From Lachnospiraceae bacterium (GTDB taxonomy: Bacteria > Bacillota > Clostridia > Lachnospirales > Lachnospiraceae): 45,236 bases of DNA. The DNA is taken from contig JAJQCQ010000035.1 in NCBI GenBank assembly GCA_021202635.1, positions 1-45,236 on the forward strand, given 5' to 3'. The notes below the pieces were generated by a model. The model searched no databases. It was not told the DNA's origin and saw only the letters and a program-made list of their open reading frames with translations. Below are positions 15,729-23,398 of this stretch, piece after piece. A program made the translations under genes and the position numbers. The stretch's first letter is position 1. Each line of letters opens with the position of its first letter.

Positions 15729-17508
15729 AGTCTGTTGGAAACCGCACGATTGCCTTGAAAAGATCGCCGTCAGTGACGATCTCAAACTTCCCGCCCTGAA
15801 GCTCGACAAAGTTTTTTACGATGGCGAGGCCGAGTCCGCTTCCTTCGGTGTTGCGGGATTTGTCGCCGCGCACGAAGCGCTCGGTCAGGGTATCGACGTC
15901 GAAGTTTAGCTCCTGGGCGGAGGTGTTTTTGACTGTGATGACCGCTTCGTCAGAGATTACCTCCAGCTGCACCCAGGCGCGCGTCCCGGCGAGGGCGTAT
16001 TTGGCTACGTTGACCAGGAGGTTTTCGAGGACGCGGTAGGTTTTTTCCGAATCCAGTTCGAGGAGAACACGCCTGGCGTTCCCTGTATGATCACCCGCCT
16101 CAGAACTGGCAGAGGAACGGATAGCGGCATCGGTGCTGTTGCTGTCGGTATTCGCGAAAGTGGCGGAGACCGATGTGCTCCAACCGCTGCCAGGAGTGCG
16201 CACGCGGCAGTCGATCCCGGCGGCCTCCAGGCGATCCTGCTGTTCGGCGACGGCCTGGCGCACCATTTCAGAAAGGTCAACCGGACTCTTTTTCAGCTCT
16301 ACGTTGCCGCTGGCTGCTTTGCTCACTTCAAAGAGGTCCTCGATCAGCTTTTTCAGCCGCAGAGATTTGCGGTCAAGAATGTCGATGTAGCTGCGGCGTT
16401 CTTCTTCGGTGATATTCTCATCCTTTAGAAGATTGACATAAGTGATGATTGCGGTCAGCGGCGTTTTCAGGTCGTGAGATACGTTTGTGATCAGCTCCGT
16501 CTTCATGGCCTGGCTGCGCATTTCCCGGTCGACCGCCTTTTGAAAGCCGGAGCCGATGGTGGCGAGCGCTTTTTTTATGGGCTCGAAAATCCCCAGATCC
16601 TCCGGAATATCTATCGAGAGGTTACCTTCCGCCATCTGCTCCGTCGCGGTCAGCAGTCTCCGGTATTGGCCTTTGACCCGGTTTACATATCGACGAAGGC
16701 CGAAAAAGAGGAGGATGCTGTAAACGCCTGCCCCAGTCATATCCCAGAACAGGAAAAGGAAAAGACGCGGCAGGTAGAAGATGTAGTAATAAACTTCGTC
16801 ATGAATGATGATACAGTACAGGAATATGGCGCCGATAAAAAGAATTCCCCAATTGGCTCCGGCGATCTTCAGCAGCCAGCGGTCAGAGGTTTCGCCGAGG
16901 TCGATGGCAGTCACTTCATGGGCGAACCGTCTCGCCGCACGGGAGAGAAAGGAGAAAAACCGTCTCCCATTGCGGAGCAGGAAGGTATGCTCCAGAAGGT
17001 ATGCCTTGCATCCGATGTCCAATATTTGCAGCAGCGAGAGGACAGCGAGCAGCCAGACGCCATAGAGCAGCATATATGCGAGAAACGAAAGAAAAGCAAA
17101 GTAAAAATAGGCTTCGTCAGAGGCATACCAGTGGCAGATGGAAATAGCGAGCTCTTCCAGATAAATGCACAGCGGGATCAGCACGGCCGCAAATTCTGCC
17201 GGAAATCGCTGAACCAGCCGACTGGATTTGCGCAGCTGGCGAAAAGCCGGGAGCAGGAAAGCACAAAGCGCCAAAGCTGCCAGCGCGAGAAGATAAACCA
17301 GACCGATGCTATCCCGCAGCTCGTTCCAGTATCCTTTATAGCCATAGGTTTCATAGTCATAGAGCCACAGATCCCTGGCGTACGGAAAACAGGCTACTGT
17401 GGCCAGACTGCACAGCAGCAGGAGAATCGCGGCCCAGGTAGAGGGTTTCCCGTGGGAAAATATGCGCAAAATGTTACTGTTATTGTTTTTCAATTTTGTA
17501 TCCAACAC
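15688..17508 (-). CDS. sensor histidine kinase
   Basis: This 606-residue membrane kinase is the partner of the response regulator upstream. The first half has about six hydrophobic segments and almost no extracellular domain, then a HAMP-like linker. The H-box is NVSHDLKTPLTAI with His345, the N-box is NLLVNVAKYA, and the G-box is GSGLGLAIVKN. The start codon is GTG at 17506-17508, within AAAGGTGGTGTGGG, overlapping the regulator gene by 29 bases, so the two are coupled. A Ser/Thr/Ala-rich insert of about 45 residues sits between the H- and N-boxes, which is unusual for the catalytic domain. Its end overlaps glf in antisense. The signal sensed is unknown. Confidence 0.9.
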   Translation of the reverse strand: MLDTKLKNNNSNILRIFSHGKPSTWAAILLLLCSLATVACFPYARDLWLYDYETYGYKGYWNELRDSIGLVYLLALAALALCAFLLPAFRQLRKSSRLVQRFPAEFAAVLIPLCIYLEELAISICHWYASDEAYFYFAFLSFLAYMLLYGVWLLAVLSLLQILDIGCKAYLLEHTFLLRNGRRFFSFLSRAARRFAHEVTAIDLGETSDRWLLKIAGANWGILFIGAIFLYCIIIHDEVYYYIFYLPRLFLFLFWDMTGAGVYSILLFFGLRRYVNRVKGQYRRLLTATEQMAEGNLSIDIPEDLGIFEPIKKALATIGSGFQKAVDREMRSQAMKTELITNVSHDLKTPLTAIITYVNLLKDENITEEERRSYIDILDRKSLRLKKLIEDLFEVSKAASGNVELKKSPVDLSEMVRQAVAEQQDRLEAAGIDCRVRTPGSGWSTSVSATFANTDSNSTDAAIRSSASSEAGDHTGNARRVLLELDSEKTYRVLENLLVNVAKYALAGTRAWVQLEVISDEAVITVKNTSAQELNFDVDTLTERFVRGDKSRNTEGSGLGLAIVKNFVELQGGKFEIVTDGDLFKAIVRFPTDSTIPARTVPAQMR

Positions 17509-18226
17509 CCCACACCACCTTTAAATATTTTGGATTTTTCGGATCGACTTCGATTTTCGTCCGAATGTTTCGAATGTGTACCATAATCGTTTCGGTTGCG
17601 ATTGCCCGTTCGTTCCAGACCCGCTCATAAATCTCGTCCGCCGGGAAGACGCGCCCGGGATTTTTCATCAGCAGAGCCAGAATCCTGAACTCGATCGGCG
17701 TCAGAGCGACAGGCTCGCCGTCTACCCGCACCTCCACCGTTTCTGTGTTCAGCTCCAGACCGCCGTTGATCAGTACGTGATCGGATTTTTCTCCGTTTTG
17801 CGCCAGCTTCAGATAGCGCGCGTAGCGCCGCAGCTGCGAGTTGACACGGGCCAGAAGCTCCATCGGAGAGAAAGGCTTTGTGACATAGTCATCCGCGCCG
17901 ATGTTCAGCCCGGTCACCTTGTCGATTTCCTCTGATTTTGCGGAGAGCATGATGACCGGAAAATCATAGGTTTCGCGCAGCCGCATGGTCATCGTGATTC
18001 CATCCATCACCGGCATCATGATGTCGACGATGGCCAGATGGATTTCCTGTTCATCCAGGATGCGCAGCCCTTCCCGGCCATTTTGCGCTTTGAAGACGAC
18101 ATAGCCCTGATTTTTCAGGTAGATGCCAATGCCGTCAAGAATTTCCCGGTCGTCCTCGACGACAAGGATGTGGAAACGCTCATTCCCATTCGCTTCGCGA
18201 AGAGCGGGACTGTGGTAAGAATTCAT
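17480..18226 (-). CDS. OmpR/PhoB-family response regulator
   Basis: This regulator of 248 residues has a receiver domain with the acidic pair Asp25-Asp26, phospho-acceptor Asp68 in VDIMMPVMDG, Ser95 and Lys117. It is followed by a winged-helix DNA-binding domain with LTPIEFRILALLMKNPGRV and the final WGVGYKIE. The first 15 residues before the receiver are extra. AAAGGAAGG precedes the ATG. It is the first gene of a two-gene signalling operon with the kinase. A 7-bp inverted repeat 20-40 bases before the start could be an autoregulatory site. Confidence 0.93.
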   Translation of the reverse strand: MNSYHSPALREANGNERFHILVVEDDREILDGIGIYLKNQGYVVFKAQNGREGLRILDEQEIHLAIVDIMMPVMDGITMTMRLRETYDFPVIMLSAKSEEIDKVTGLNIGADDYVTKPFSPMELLARVNSQLRRYARYLKLAQNGEKSDHVLINGGLELNTETVEVRVDGEPVALTPIEFRILALLMKNPGRVFPADEIYERVWNERAIATETIMVHIRNIRTKIEVDPKNPKYLKVVWGVGYKIEKQ

Positions 18227-18246
18227 CAGGAATCCTTCCTTTCTAA

Positions 18247-18269
18247 ACTGTTACATACACTTTAACAGT
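18247..18269. promoter_or_regulatory. inverted repeat, possible operator of the two-component operon
   Basis: ACTGTTA and TAACAGT are separated by nine bases. The site lies in the leader of the response regulator gene, downstream of the promoter at 18375-18404. A role in autoregulation is inference. Confidence 0.35.
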
Positions 18270-18374
18270 GAAAACAAAAGAGCAGACGGGTGGAATAAAA
18301 AACAGAATCCTAAGAAAATCAAAAGATTTTCGAAAGACGCCGGGGTGTTTTTCGTGGTGTATCTGTTTATTCCT

Positions 18375-18404
18375 ATTTTACTTAGGGGAAGGAAAGCTTG
18401 TCAA
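18375..18404 (-). promoter_or_regulatory. promoter of the two-component operon
   Basis: On the minus strand TTGACA (18404-18399) and TAAAAT (18380-18375) are 18 bases apart. The leader would be about 140 bases long and contains an A/T-rich hairpin (GAAAATC/GATTTTC). The rest of 18227-18528 shows no gene. Confidence 0.55.
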
Positions 18405-18528
18405 TGTAGAATAACGCAATTTTATCTTTCCGTTGACTTACGAGGGGAAACTATGGTAAGCTTTTAAGAAAGATTTGAAAAAGAATGGAAGGATTTCCAT
18501 ACCTGATAACCAGAGGGAGAAAGAGACA

Positions 18529-19170
18529 ATGGTAAAAAAAGAACAAATAGACGGTATCATTCTGGACGTGGACGGCACTCTGTGGAATTCCACGGGGATT
18601 GTGGCGAAGGCCTGGACGCGGGCGGTGCGGGAAAACGGCTGTCCGGAGAGGACGGTGACGCCCCAGATGCTGCAGGCACTTTTTGGCAGGACGATGGATG
18701 TTATCGCCGCTCATCTTTTGCCGGATCTGACGGCAGAACACCGGAGCCGCATTATGGATTTCTGCTGTGTCTACGAGCAGCAGGAGTTAGAGGCGGACGA
18801 ATGCCGGATCTGCTATTCCGGTGTGGAGGAGACCATCCGGGAGCTTTCCGATGTGCTTCCACTCTTTATTGTGAGTAATTGCCAGAAAGGCTATATTGAG
18901 CTTTTTTTGAAAAAAACCGGACTTGGCCCTTATATTAAGGATATCGAGTGTTATGGAAATACCGGAAAAGGAAAGAGCGATAATATCCGGCTTTTGATGG
19001 AGCGCAATGGCCTGAAATCGCCGGTTTATGTCGGAGATACGCAGGGGGATGCGGATGCGGCGAAGGGAGCCGGGATTCCGATAATTTTTGCAAAATATGG
19101 ATTTGGAACCGTGGATCATGCGGAGGCAGAGATTTCGACCTTTTCGGAGTTAAAAGATATGTTTGGGTAA
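18529..19170 (+). CDS. HAD-family phosphatase (phosphoglycolate phosphatase-like)
   Basis: This protein of 213 residues has HAD motif I DVDGTLW (Asp13 nucleophile, Asp15 acid), motif II in IVSNC, a Lys in GKGKSDN and motif IV VYVGDTQGDADAAKGAG. The cap region between motifs I and II is the helical C1 type, as in Gph/PgmB-like enzymes. The substrate cannot be told from sequence. The ATG at 18529 follows GAGGGAGAAAGA. It is separated from the acyltransferase gene by 73 bases and is probably co-transcribed. Cytosolic. Confidence 0.85.
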   Translation: MVKKEQIDGIILDVDGTLWNSTGIVAKAWTRAVRENGCPERTVTPQMLQALFGRTMDVIAAHLLPDLTAEHRSRIMDFCCVYEQQELEADECRICYSGVEETIRELSDVLPLFIVSNCQKGYIELFLKKTGLGPYIKDIECYGNTGKGKSDNIRLLMERNGLKSPVYVGDTQGDADAAKGAGIPIIFAKYGFGTVDHAEAEISTFSELKDMFG

Positions 19171-19243
19171 CCGGAAGGTACCGAACAGGAAACGAGTCAT
19201 TTCGGTATGAAAATTAGCCGGAAAATAAGGAGGAAGTATTGCG

Positions 19244-19960
19244 ATGAAACGAATCATCTGGATGTTTTTAATGAACCTGATTCATGTGCCGAGGGTGTTT
19301 TTCCAGCTGATGACAAGGGCGGCGCACCCGGAACGCTATACGGTAGAAGAACGGTACGCAGTGGTTCATGAGATCGCGGAGCGAGGTGTCAGGGGAGGCC
19401 GCGTGGATGTGGTCTCAACCGGGATCGAGAAGCTGCCAAAAGAGGGAGGGTATATCCTGTACCCGAACCATCAGGGATTGTTTGATATCATGGTTCTGAT
19501 TAAGCTGCATGAGACGCCGATTTCCGCGGTTTTGAAACAGGAGCTTGTAAAAATCCCGGTTCTGAAGCAGATTATTCTCTGTCTGGGTGCGCTGGCTCTG
19601 GATCGTTCCGATGCCCGTCAGGGACTTCAGGTTGTCCTTCAGGTCGCGGAGGACGTGAAAAAGGGCGGTAAATACATCATTTTTGCGGAGGGAACGCGCA
19701 GCCGTAATGGCAATCAGCTGCTGGACTTTAAGGGGGGCAGTTTCAAGAGTGCGACTAAGGCCCAGTGTCCGATCGTGCCGGTGGCGCTGATTGATTCTTA
19801 TAAGGCGATGGATACCGGTTCGATTGATCGGGTGACGGTGCAGGCGCATTTTCTGGACCCGATTCCCTATGAAGAATATAAGGGGATGAAGACCGTGCAG
19901 ATTGCGGAAATGGTAAAGGGACGGATCGAAGCGAAAATCGCGGAATGTGAGGCAGCGTAG
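19244..19960 (+). CDS. plsC: 1-acyl-sn-glycerol-3-phosphate acyltransferase
   Basis: This 238-residue membrane-associated acyltransferase adds the second acyl chain in phospholipid synthesis. The catalytic NHQGLFD has His76 and Asp81, and the substrate motif EGTRSRNG lies near residue 146. An N-terminal hydrophobic stretch with a following amphipathic region anchors it. AAGGAGG precedes the ATG. It ends 28 bases before a strong terminator. Some bacteria carry several PlsC paralogs, so this may be the main enzyme or an accessory one. Confidence 0.88.
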   Translation: MKRIIWMFLMNLIHVPRVFFQLMTRAAHPERYTVEERYAVVHEIAERGVRGGRVDVVSTGIEKLPKEGGYILYPNHQGLFDIMVLIKLHETPISAVLKQELVKIPVLKQIILCLGALALDRSDARQGLQVVLQVAEDVKKGGKYIIFAEGTRSRNGNQLLDFKGGSFKSATKAQCPIVPVALIDSYKAMDTGSIDRVTVQAHFLDPIPYEEYKGMKTVQIAEMVKGRIEAKIAECEAA

Positions 19961-19988
19961 CGAAAGGTAAAGATTCACTGGATATAGG

Positions 19989-20026
19989 AGCAGAACCATT
20001 CAGAAATGTCTGGTTCTGCTTTTTTT
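19989..20026 (+). terminator. intrinsic terminator after plsC
   Basis: AGCAGAACCA and TGGTTCTGCT form a perfect stem around a 12-base loop, followed by six further T residues. It is a strong rho-independent terminator for the HAD-plsC operon. Confidence 0.9.
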
Positions 20027-20030
20027 ATGC

Positions 20031-20078
20031 GCAGGGCCGGACAGGGAGTTTTGCGGCTAAAGCCGCCCCGGCCCGCGC
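20031..20078. repeat. dispersed structured repeat, full copy 1
   Basis: The outer stem pairs GGGCCGG with CCGGCCC and is extended by GCGC/GCGC. An internal loop with GGAGTTTT leads to an inner hairpin GCGGC-TAAA-GCCGC. It starts four bases behind the plsC terminator. A second hairpin follows at 20082. The fold is shared with 26591-26641. Confidence 0.65.
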
Positions 20079-20081
20079 GGA

Positions 20082-20108
20082 CGAGTAGGGAGAAAATCTC
20101 CCTGCTCG
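20082..20108. repeat. companion hairpin next to structured repeat
   Basis: CGAGTAGGGAGA and TCTCCCTGCTCG pair around a short A-rich loop. The sequence GGGAGAAA(A)TCTCCCTGCTC is also found at 4583-4602 after the ABC transporter, so it may be a separate small family. Confidence 0.5.
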
Positions 20109-20112
20109 ATTG

Positions 20113-20138
20113 GTAACAGTTTTGAACAGCGTCGAAAG
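20113..20138. mobile_element. solo end of the palindromic mobile element
   Basis: GTAACAGTTTTGAACAGC followed by GTCGAAA matches one end of the elements at 39381 and 40725. The other end and the target duplication are absent. It is probably a remnant. Confidence 0.45.
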
Positions 20139-20197
20139 TAATATATTTCCGCAAATCGGGCAGAATAATAAGCAAAAAAGTTCAGGAGGGAATGCAC

Positions 20198-21331
20198 ATG
20201 ATCAATCAAATGAAGGGCAGTCGGAGCATGGAATTTGAGAATGCCCCGCGGATTGTAAGCGCAGCTTCCGTGGTCGGGCCAAAAGAAGGAGAAGGACCGC
20301 TTGGAGACTGCTTTGACCTGGTTTCGGATGAGGCAGAATTTGGCGAGGATACCTGGGAAAAAGCAGAAAGTACAATGCAGAAAGAAGCATTGCAGACGGC
20401 AATCGGAAAGGCGCATCTGGAAGCGTGGCAGATTCGGTATCTATATGGAGGAGATTTGCTCGCGCAGATCATCGCCACTTCCTTTGGAGGTGGAGCTGCA
20501 AATGCAGATACCCCGTTCTTTGGCCTGTACGGCGCGTGCTCAACCTGCGGGGAATCGCTGACGCTTGCGGCGATGGCAGTGGCAGGAGGATATGCGGACT
20601 ATGCGGCGGCGGTGACTTCCAGCCATTTTGGCAGCGCCGAGAAGGAGTTTCGGTTTCCCCTGGGATATGGAAACCAGCGTCCCCTGTCAGCTACCTGGAC
20701 GGTCACCGGGAGCGGCGCCTTTGTATTGTCCGCCAGGAGCGGGGGTGCCGCTGATTCCGCTTCAACTGATGATATAAGCGGCGAAGAGAATGACTGTGAA
20801 AACCATCTCTCGCTGTGTGAAGGGCGGGAGGGCGAAAAAAGTTATGTAAAGGTGCGCGGCGCGACGCCGGGCCGGGTAGTGGATATGGGTGTACGCGACA
20901 ATATGAATATGGGCGCCTGCATGGCGCCCGCGGCGGCGGACACGATTTACCAGAACCTGATGGATTTCAACAGTCAGCCGGAGGACTACGATCGGATCAT
21001 TACTGGCGACCTGGGGGAGATCGGCCAGCGGATTCTGCTGGATCTGATGAAAGAAAAGGGGTATGACATAAGCAAACAGCACATGGACTGTGGAATTGAG
21101 ATTTATGACAAAGAAAAACAAGACACCCACGCGGGCGGGAGCGGCTGCGGCTGCTCGGCGGTCGTTCTTGCCGGGATGATTCTGCCAAGACTTGAGACAG
21201 GGGAATGGAGACGGGTGCTGTTTGTGCCGACCGGGGCGTTGCTCTCAAAGGTCAGCTTTAACGAAGGCCAGACAGTGCCGGGGATTGCGCATGCGGTGAT
21301 ATTGGAGTGTCCATTCTCCGCGGAAAGCTGA
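20198..21331 (+). CDS. spoVAD: stage V sporulation protein AD
   Basis: This 377-residue thiolase-fold protein is SpoVAD, part of the SpoVA complex that moves dipicolinic acid into the developing spore. Family features include PRIVSAASVVGPKEGEGPLGD at the start, GACSTCGESL, and SATWTVTGSGAF. The ATG at 20198 is preferred because AGGAGGG is seven bases upstream; an ATG at 20192 is too close. The protein is longer than the usual 335-340 residues because of an Asp/Ser/Glu-rich insert around residues 185-210. spoVAE follows after 110 bases; spoVAC is not in front. A GAATAATA at 20163-20170 could be part of a forespore promoter, weakly supported. Confidence 0.92.
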   Translation: MINQMKGSRSMEFENAPRIVSAASVVGPKEGEGPLGDCFDLVSDEAEFGEDTWEKAESTMQKEALQTAIGKAHLEAWQIRYLYGGDLLAQIIATSFGGGAANADTPFFGLYGACSTCGESLTLAAMAVAGGYADYAAAVTSSHFGSAEKEFRFPLGYGNQRPLSATWTVTGSGAFVLSARSGGAADSASTDDISGEENDCENHLSLCEGREGEKSYVKVRGATPGRVVDMGVRDNMNMGACMAPAAADTIYQNLMDFNSQPEDYDRIITGDLGEIGQRILLDLMKEKGYDISKQHMDCGIEIYDKEKQDTHAGGSGCGCSAVVLAGMILPRLETGEWRRVLFVPTGALLSKVSFNEGQTVPGIAHAVILECPFSAES

Positions 21332-21441
21332 TATTGACGGTGGCGTACTGTTGATAAGGTGAACTGAGGCTGGGACCTGGAATTGTGTAGAAAATAGTAG
21401 ATAATGAATCATCCAAAGATTTTGAGGAGGCAGGATATCGC

Positions 21442-21798
21442 ATGGACTATGTAAAAGCGTTTCTGGTGGGCGGTCTGATTTGCGCTCTTGTACAGATATT
21501 ATTAGAGAAGACAAAGCTGATGCCCGGCCGGGTGATGGTGATCCTGGTGTGTCTGGGGGCTGTGCTTGGCGCGGTGGGATGGTATGAAAAGCTGATTGAT
21601 TTCGCCGGAGCAGGAGCGTCCGTGCCGTTGCTGGGATTTGGAAACACGCTCTGGAAGGGCGTGAAAGAGGCAGTGGACGATAAAGGGCTGCTGGGACTGT
21701 TCGCGGGTGGTCTGAAAGCAAGCGCTGTCGGAATCAGTGCTGCGCTGATATTTTCTTACATTGCGAGCTGGATTTTCAAGCCGAAGATGAAGGAATGA
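21442..21798 (+). CDS. spoVAE: stage V sporulation protein AE
   Basis: This small membrane protein of 118 residues has three to four hydrophobic segments and the conserved family opening MDYVKAFLVGGLICALVQ (SpoVAEb type). It belongs to the SpoVA channel for dipicolinic acid and is usually encoded directly after spoVAD, as here. GAGGAGG lies before the start. The segment ends in a short Lys-rich tail. Confidence 0.9.
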   Translation: MDYVKAFLVGGLICALVQILLEKTKLMPGRVMVILVCLGAVLGAVGWYEKLIDFAGAGASVPLLGFGNTLWKGVKEAVDDKGLLGLFAGGLKASAVGISAALIFSYIASWIFKPKMKE

Positions 21799-21837
21799 GG
21801 ATTATTATAGATATTCGTTTAAATTTCATTTTCCCCA

Positions 21838-21865
21838 TTGACATTTTCCTTTTCCTGAATAGAAT
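21838..21865 (+). promoter_or_regulatory. promoter of the MATE exporter gene
   Basis: TTGACA at 21838-21843 and TAGAAT at 21860-21865 are 16 bases apart, 56 bases before the start codon. The gene is thus likely independent of the spore genes. Confidence 0.6.
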
Positions 21866-21921
21866 AGTGTGAGTTGCAATTCAAATTCACTTTCACAGAT
21901 TCAGGAGGGACACAGACGAGT

Positions 21922-23280
21922 ATGAAAAAACAGCACATAAGAGACCTGACGGTGGGAAATGAGACAGCATTGTTGCTGATTTTTGCGATGCCGATGTTGG
22001 TCGGGAACCTTTTTCAGCAGTTTTATAACATGGTAGATTCCATTGTAGTGGGTAATTATGTAGGGAAAAACGCGTTGGCGGCGGTTGGGGCGTGCTCTTC
22101 ATTGCTTTATATGTTTTTTTCACTGGTCGCCGGCTTTGCGAACGGAACGGGCGTCCTGATCGCGCAGTATTTCGGTAATAAAGATGAGAAAATGGTAAAA
22201 AATGTGATCGGGAATTCGATTTATCCGATTCTTGGCATGAGCCTGATCGTCAGCGTCGTGTCGGTGGCTTTTTCCAGGCCGATTCTGCAGCTTCTCGGCA
22301 CTCCGGAGGTCATTTTTGAGGATGCTCTGCTGTATCTGCGGATTGCCTGCGCCGGAGTGATCTTCATCGGACTTTATAATGGGATTGCCGCCATGCTGCG
22401 TGCACTTGGCGATTCCGCTACGCCGCTGATTTTTCTGATCGTGGCCAGCGTCCTGAACGTGATCGGAGACCTGGTGCTGGTGCTGGTGTGCCATCTCGGG
22501 GTGGCCGGAGTGGCAATCGCCACGATTGGCGCGCAGCTGCTCTCCGCAGTGGCCTGTATCATCTATGCAGTAAAAACGAATCCGTACTTTAAACTGACCA
22601 TGCAGGATTTCAAACCGAATCGGATGATTATCGGGAAATGTCTGCGTCTGGGTATTCCCTTTGGTGCGCAGGGCTCTTTGATCGCGCTCTCCTGCGTGAT
22701 CCTGCAGGCAGTGATCAATCAGTTTGGAGAGGATGTAATTGCGGCCTTCACGGCGACCTCCCGCATTGAGTCACTGGTACAGCAGCCATTTAACTCGCTG
22801 GGAGCGGCGCTTGCGACCTTTACCGGCCAGAACCTGGGTGCAGGGAAGGTAGAGCGGGTGAAAAAAGGCTTCCGCAGCAGTGTGCTGATTGTTGCGGTTT
22901 TCAGTGCGCTTATGCTGTTGCTGATGTATTTCTTTGGCAATTCGTTTGTCCGGCTTTTTGTGGATGACGGAAATGTCATCGCGATCGGAGGCAGGGCGAT
23001 TCGCATTACAGCGCTGTTTTATTTCCCACTCGGCATGATCCATCTGCCGAGAAACCTTCTGAATGGAGCGGGCGATTCGACCTTCGCTTTTATCAGTGGT
23101 ATTGTAGAAGTGATCGGACGCGTGGGATTTTCTCTGATTCTCTCGATGATTCCTTCCATCGGGTATTGGGCCGTCTGGTACACGACCGGCCTGACCTGGC
23201 TGATCACAGCGCTGACCTGTGTGTGGCGATATGTCCAGGGGAAATGGATGTCAATTTCGCTTGTGGAGCGAAATGCGTAA
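21922..23280 (+). CDS. MATE family multidrug exporter
   Basis: This 452-residue protein has about 12 membrane segments in two related halves, with NxFQQFYNMVDSIVVG-like first-helix residues and GIAAMLRALGDS typical of the MATE (DinF/NorM-like) family. These are cation-coupled exporters of drugs and metabolites. The ATG at 21922 follows GGAGGG by 12 bases. An upstream in-frame ATG at 21874 lacks a site and lies almost at the expected transcription start. It stands alone between its own promoter and the terminator at 23341. Substrate unknown. Confidence 0.9.
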   Translation: MKKQHIRDLTVGNETALLLIFAMPMLVGNLFQQFYNMVDSIVVGNYVGKNALAAVGACSSLLYMFFSLVAGFANGTGVLIAQYFGNKDEKMVKNVIGNSIYPILGMSLIVSVVSVAFSRPILQLLGTPEVIFEDALLYLRIACAGVIFIGLYNGIAAMLRALGDSATPLIFLIVASVLNVIGDLVLVLVCHLGVAGVAIATIGAQLLSAVACIIYAVKTNPYFKLTMQDFKPNRMIIGKCLRLGIPFGAQGSLIALSCVILQAVINQFGEDVIAAFTATSRIESLVQQPFNSLGAALATFTGQNLGAGKVERVKKGFRSSVLIVAVFSALMLLLMYFFGNSFVRLFVDDGNVIAIGGRAIRITALFYFPLGMIHLPRNLLNGAGDSTFAFISGIVEVIGRVGFSLILSMIPSIGYWAVWYTTGLTWLITALTCVWRYVQGKWMSISLVERNA

Positions 23281-23340
23281 AGGCCTTTCAATCTTCATTT
23301 CAGTGCGACAAAAACAGGAATGTATCATTTCTTAATAGAA

Positions 23341-23370
23341 AACAGGGGCCGGAAAGGCCCCTGTTTTGTT
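23341..23370. terminator. bidirectional terminator
   Basis: AACAGGGGCC-GGAA-AGGCCCCTGTT is a near-perfect hairpin with T residues on the plus side and TTTTCTATT on the minus side. It separates the converging MATE gene and the large secreted protein gene. Confidence 0.85.
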
Positions 23371-23398
23371 GAAGGTGCGCCTGACGGCGCAGGTTCGG

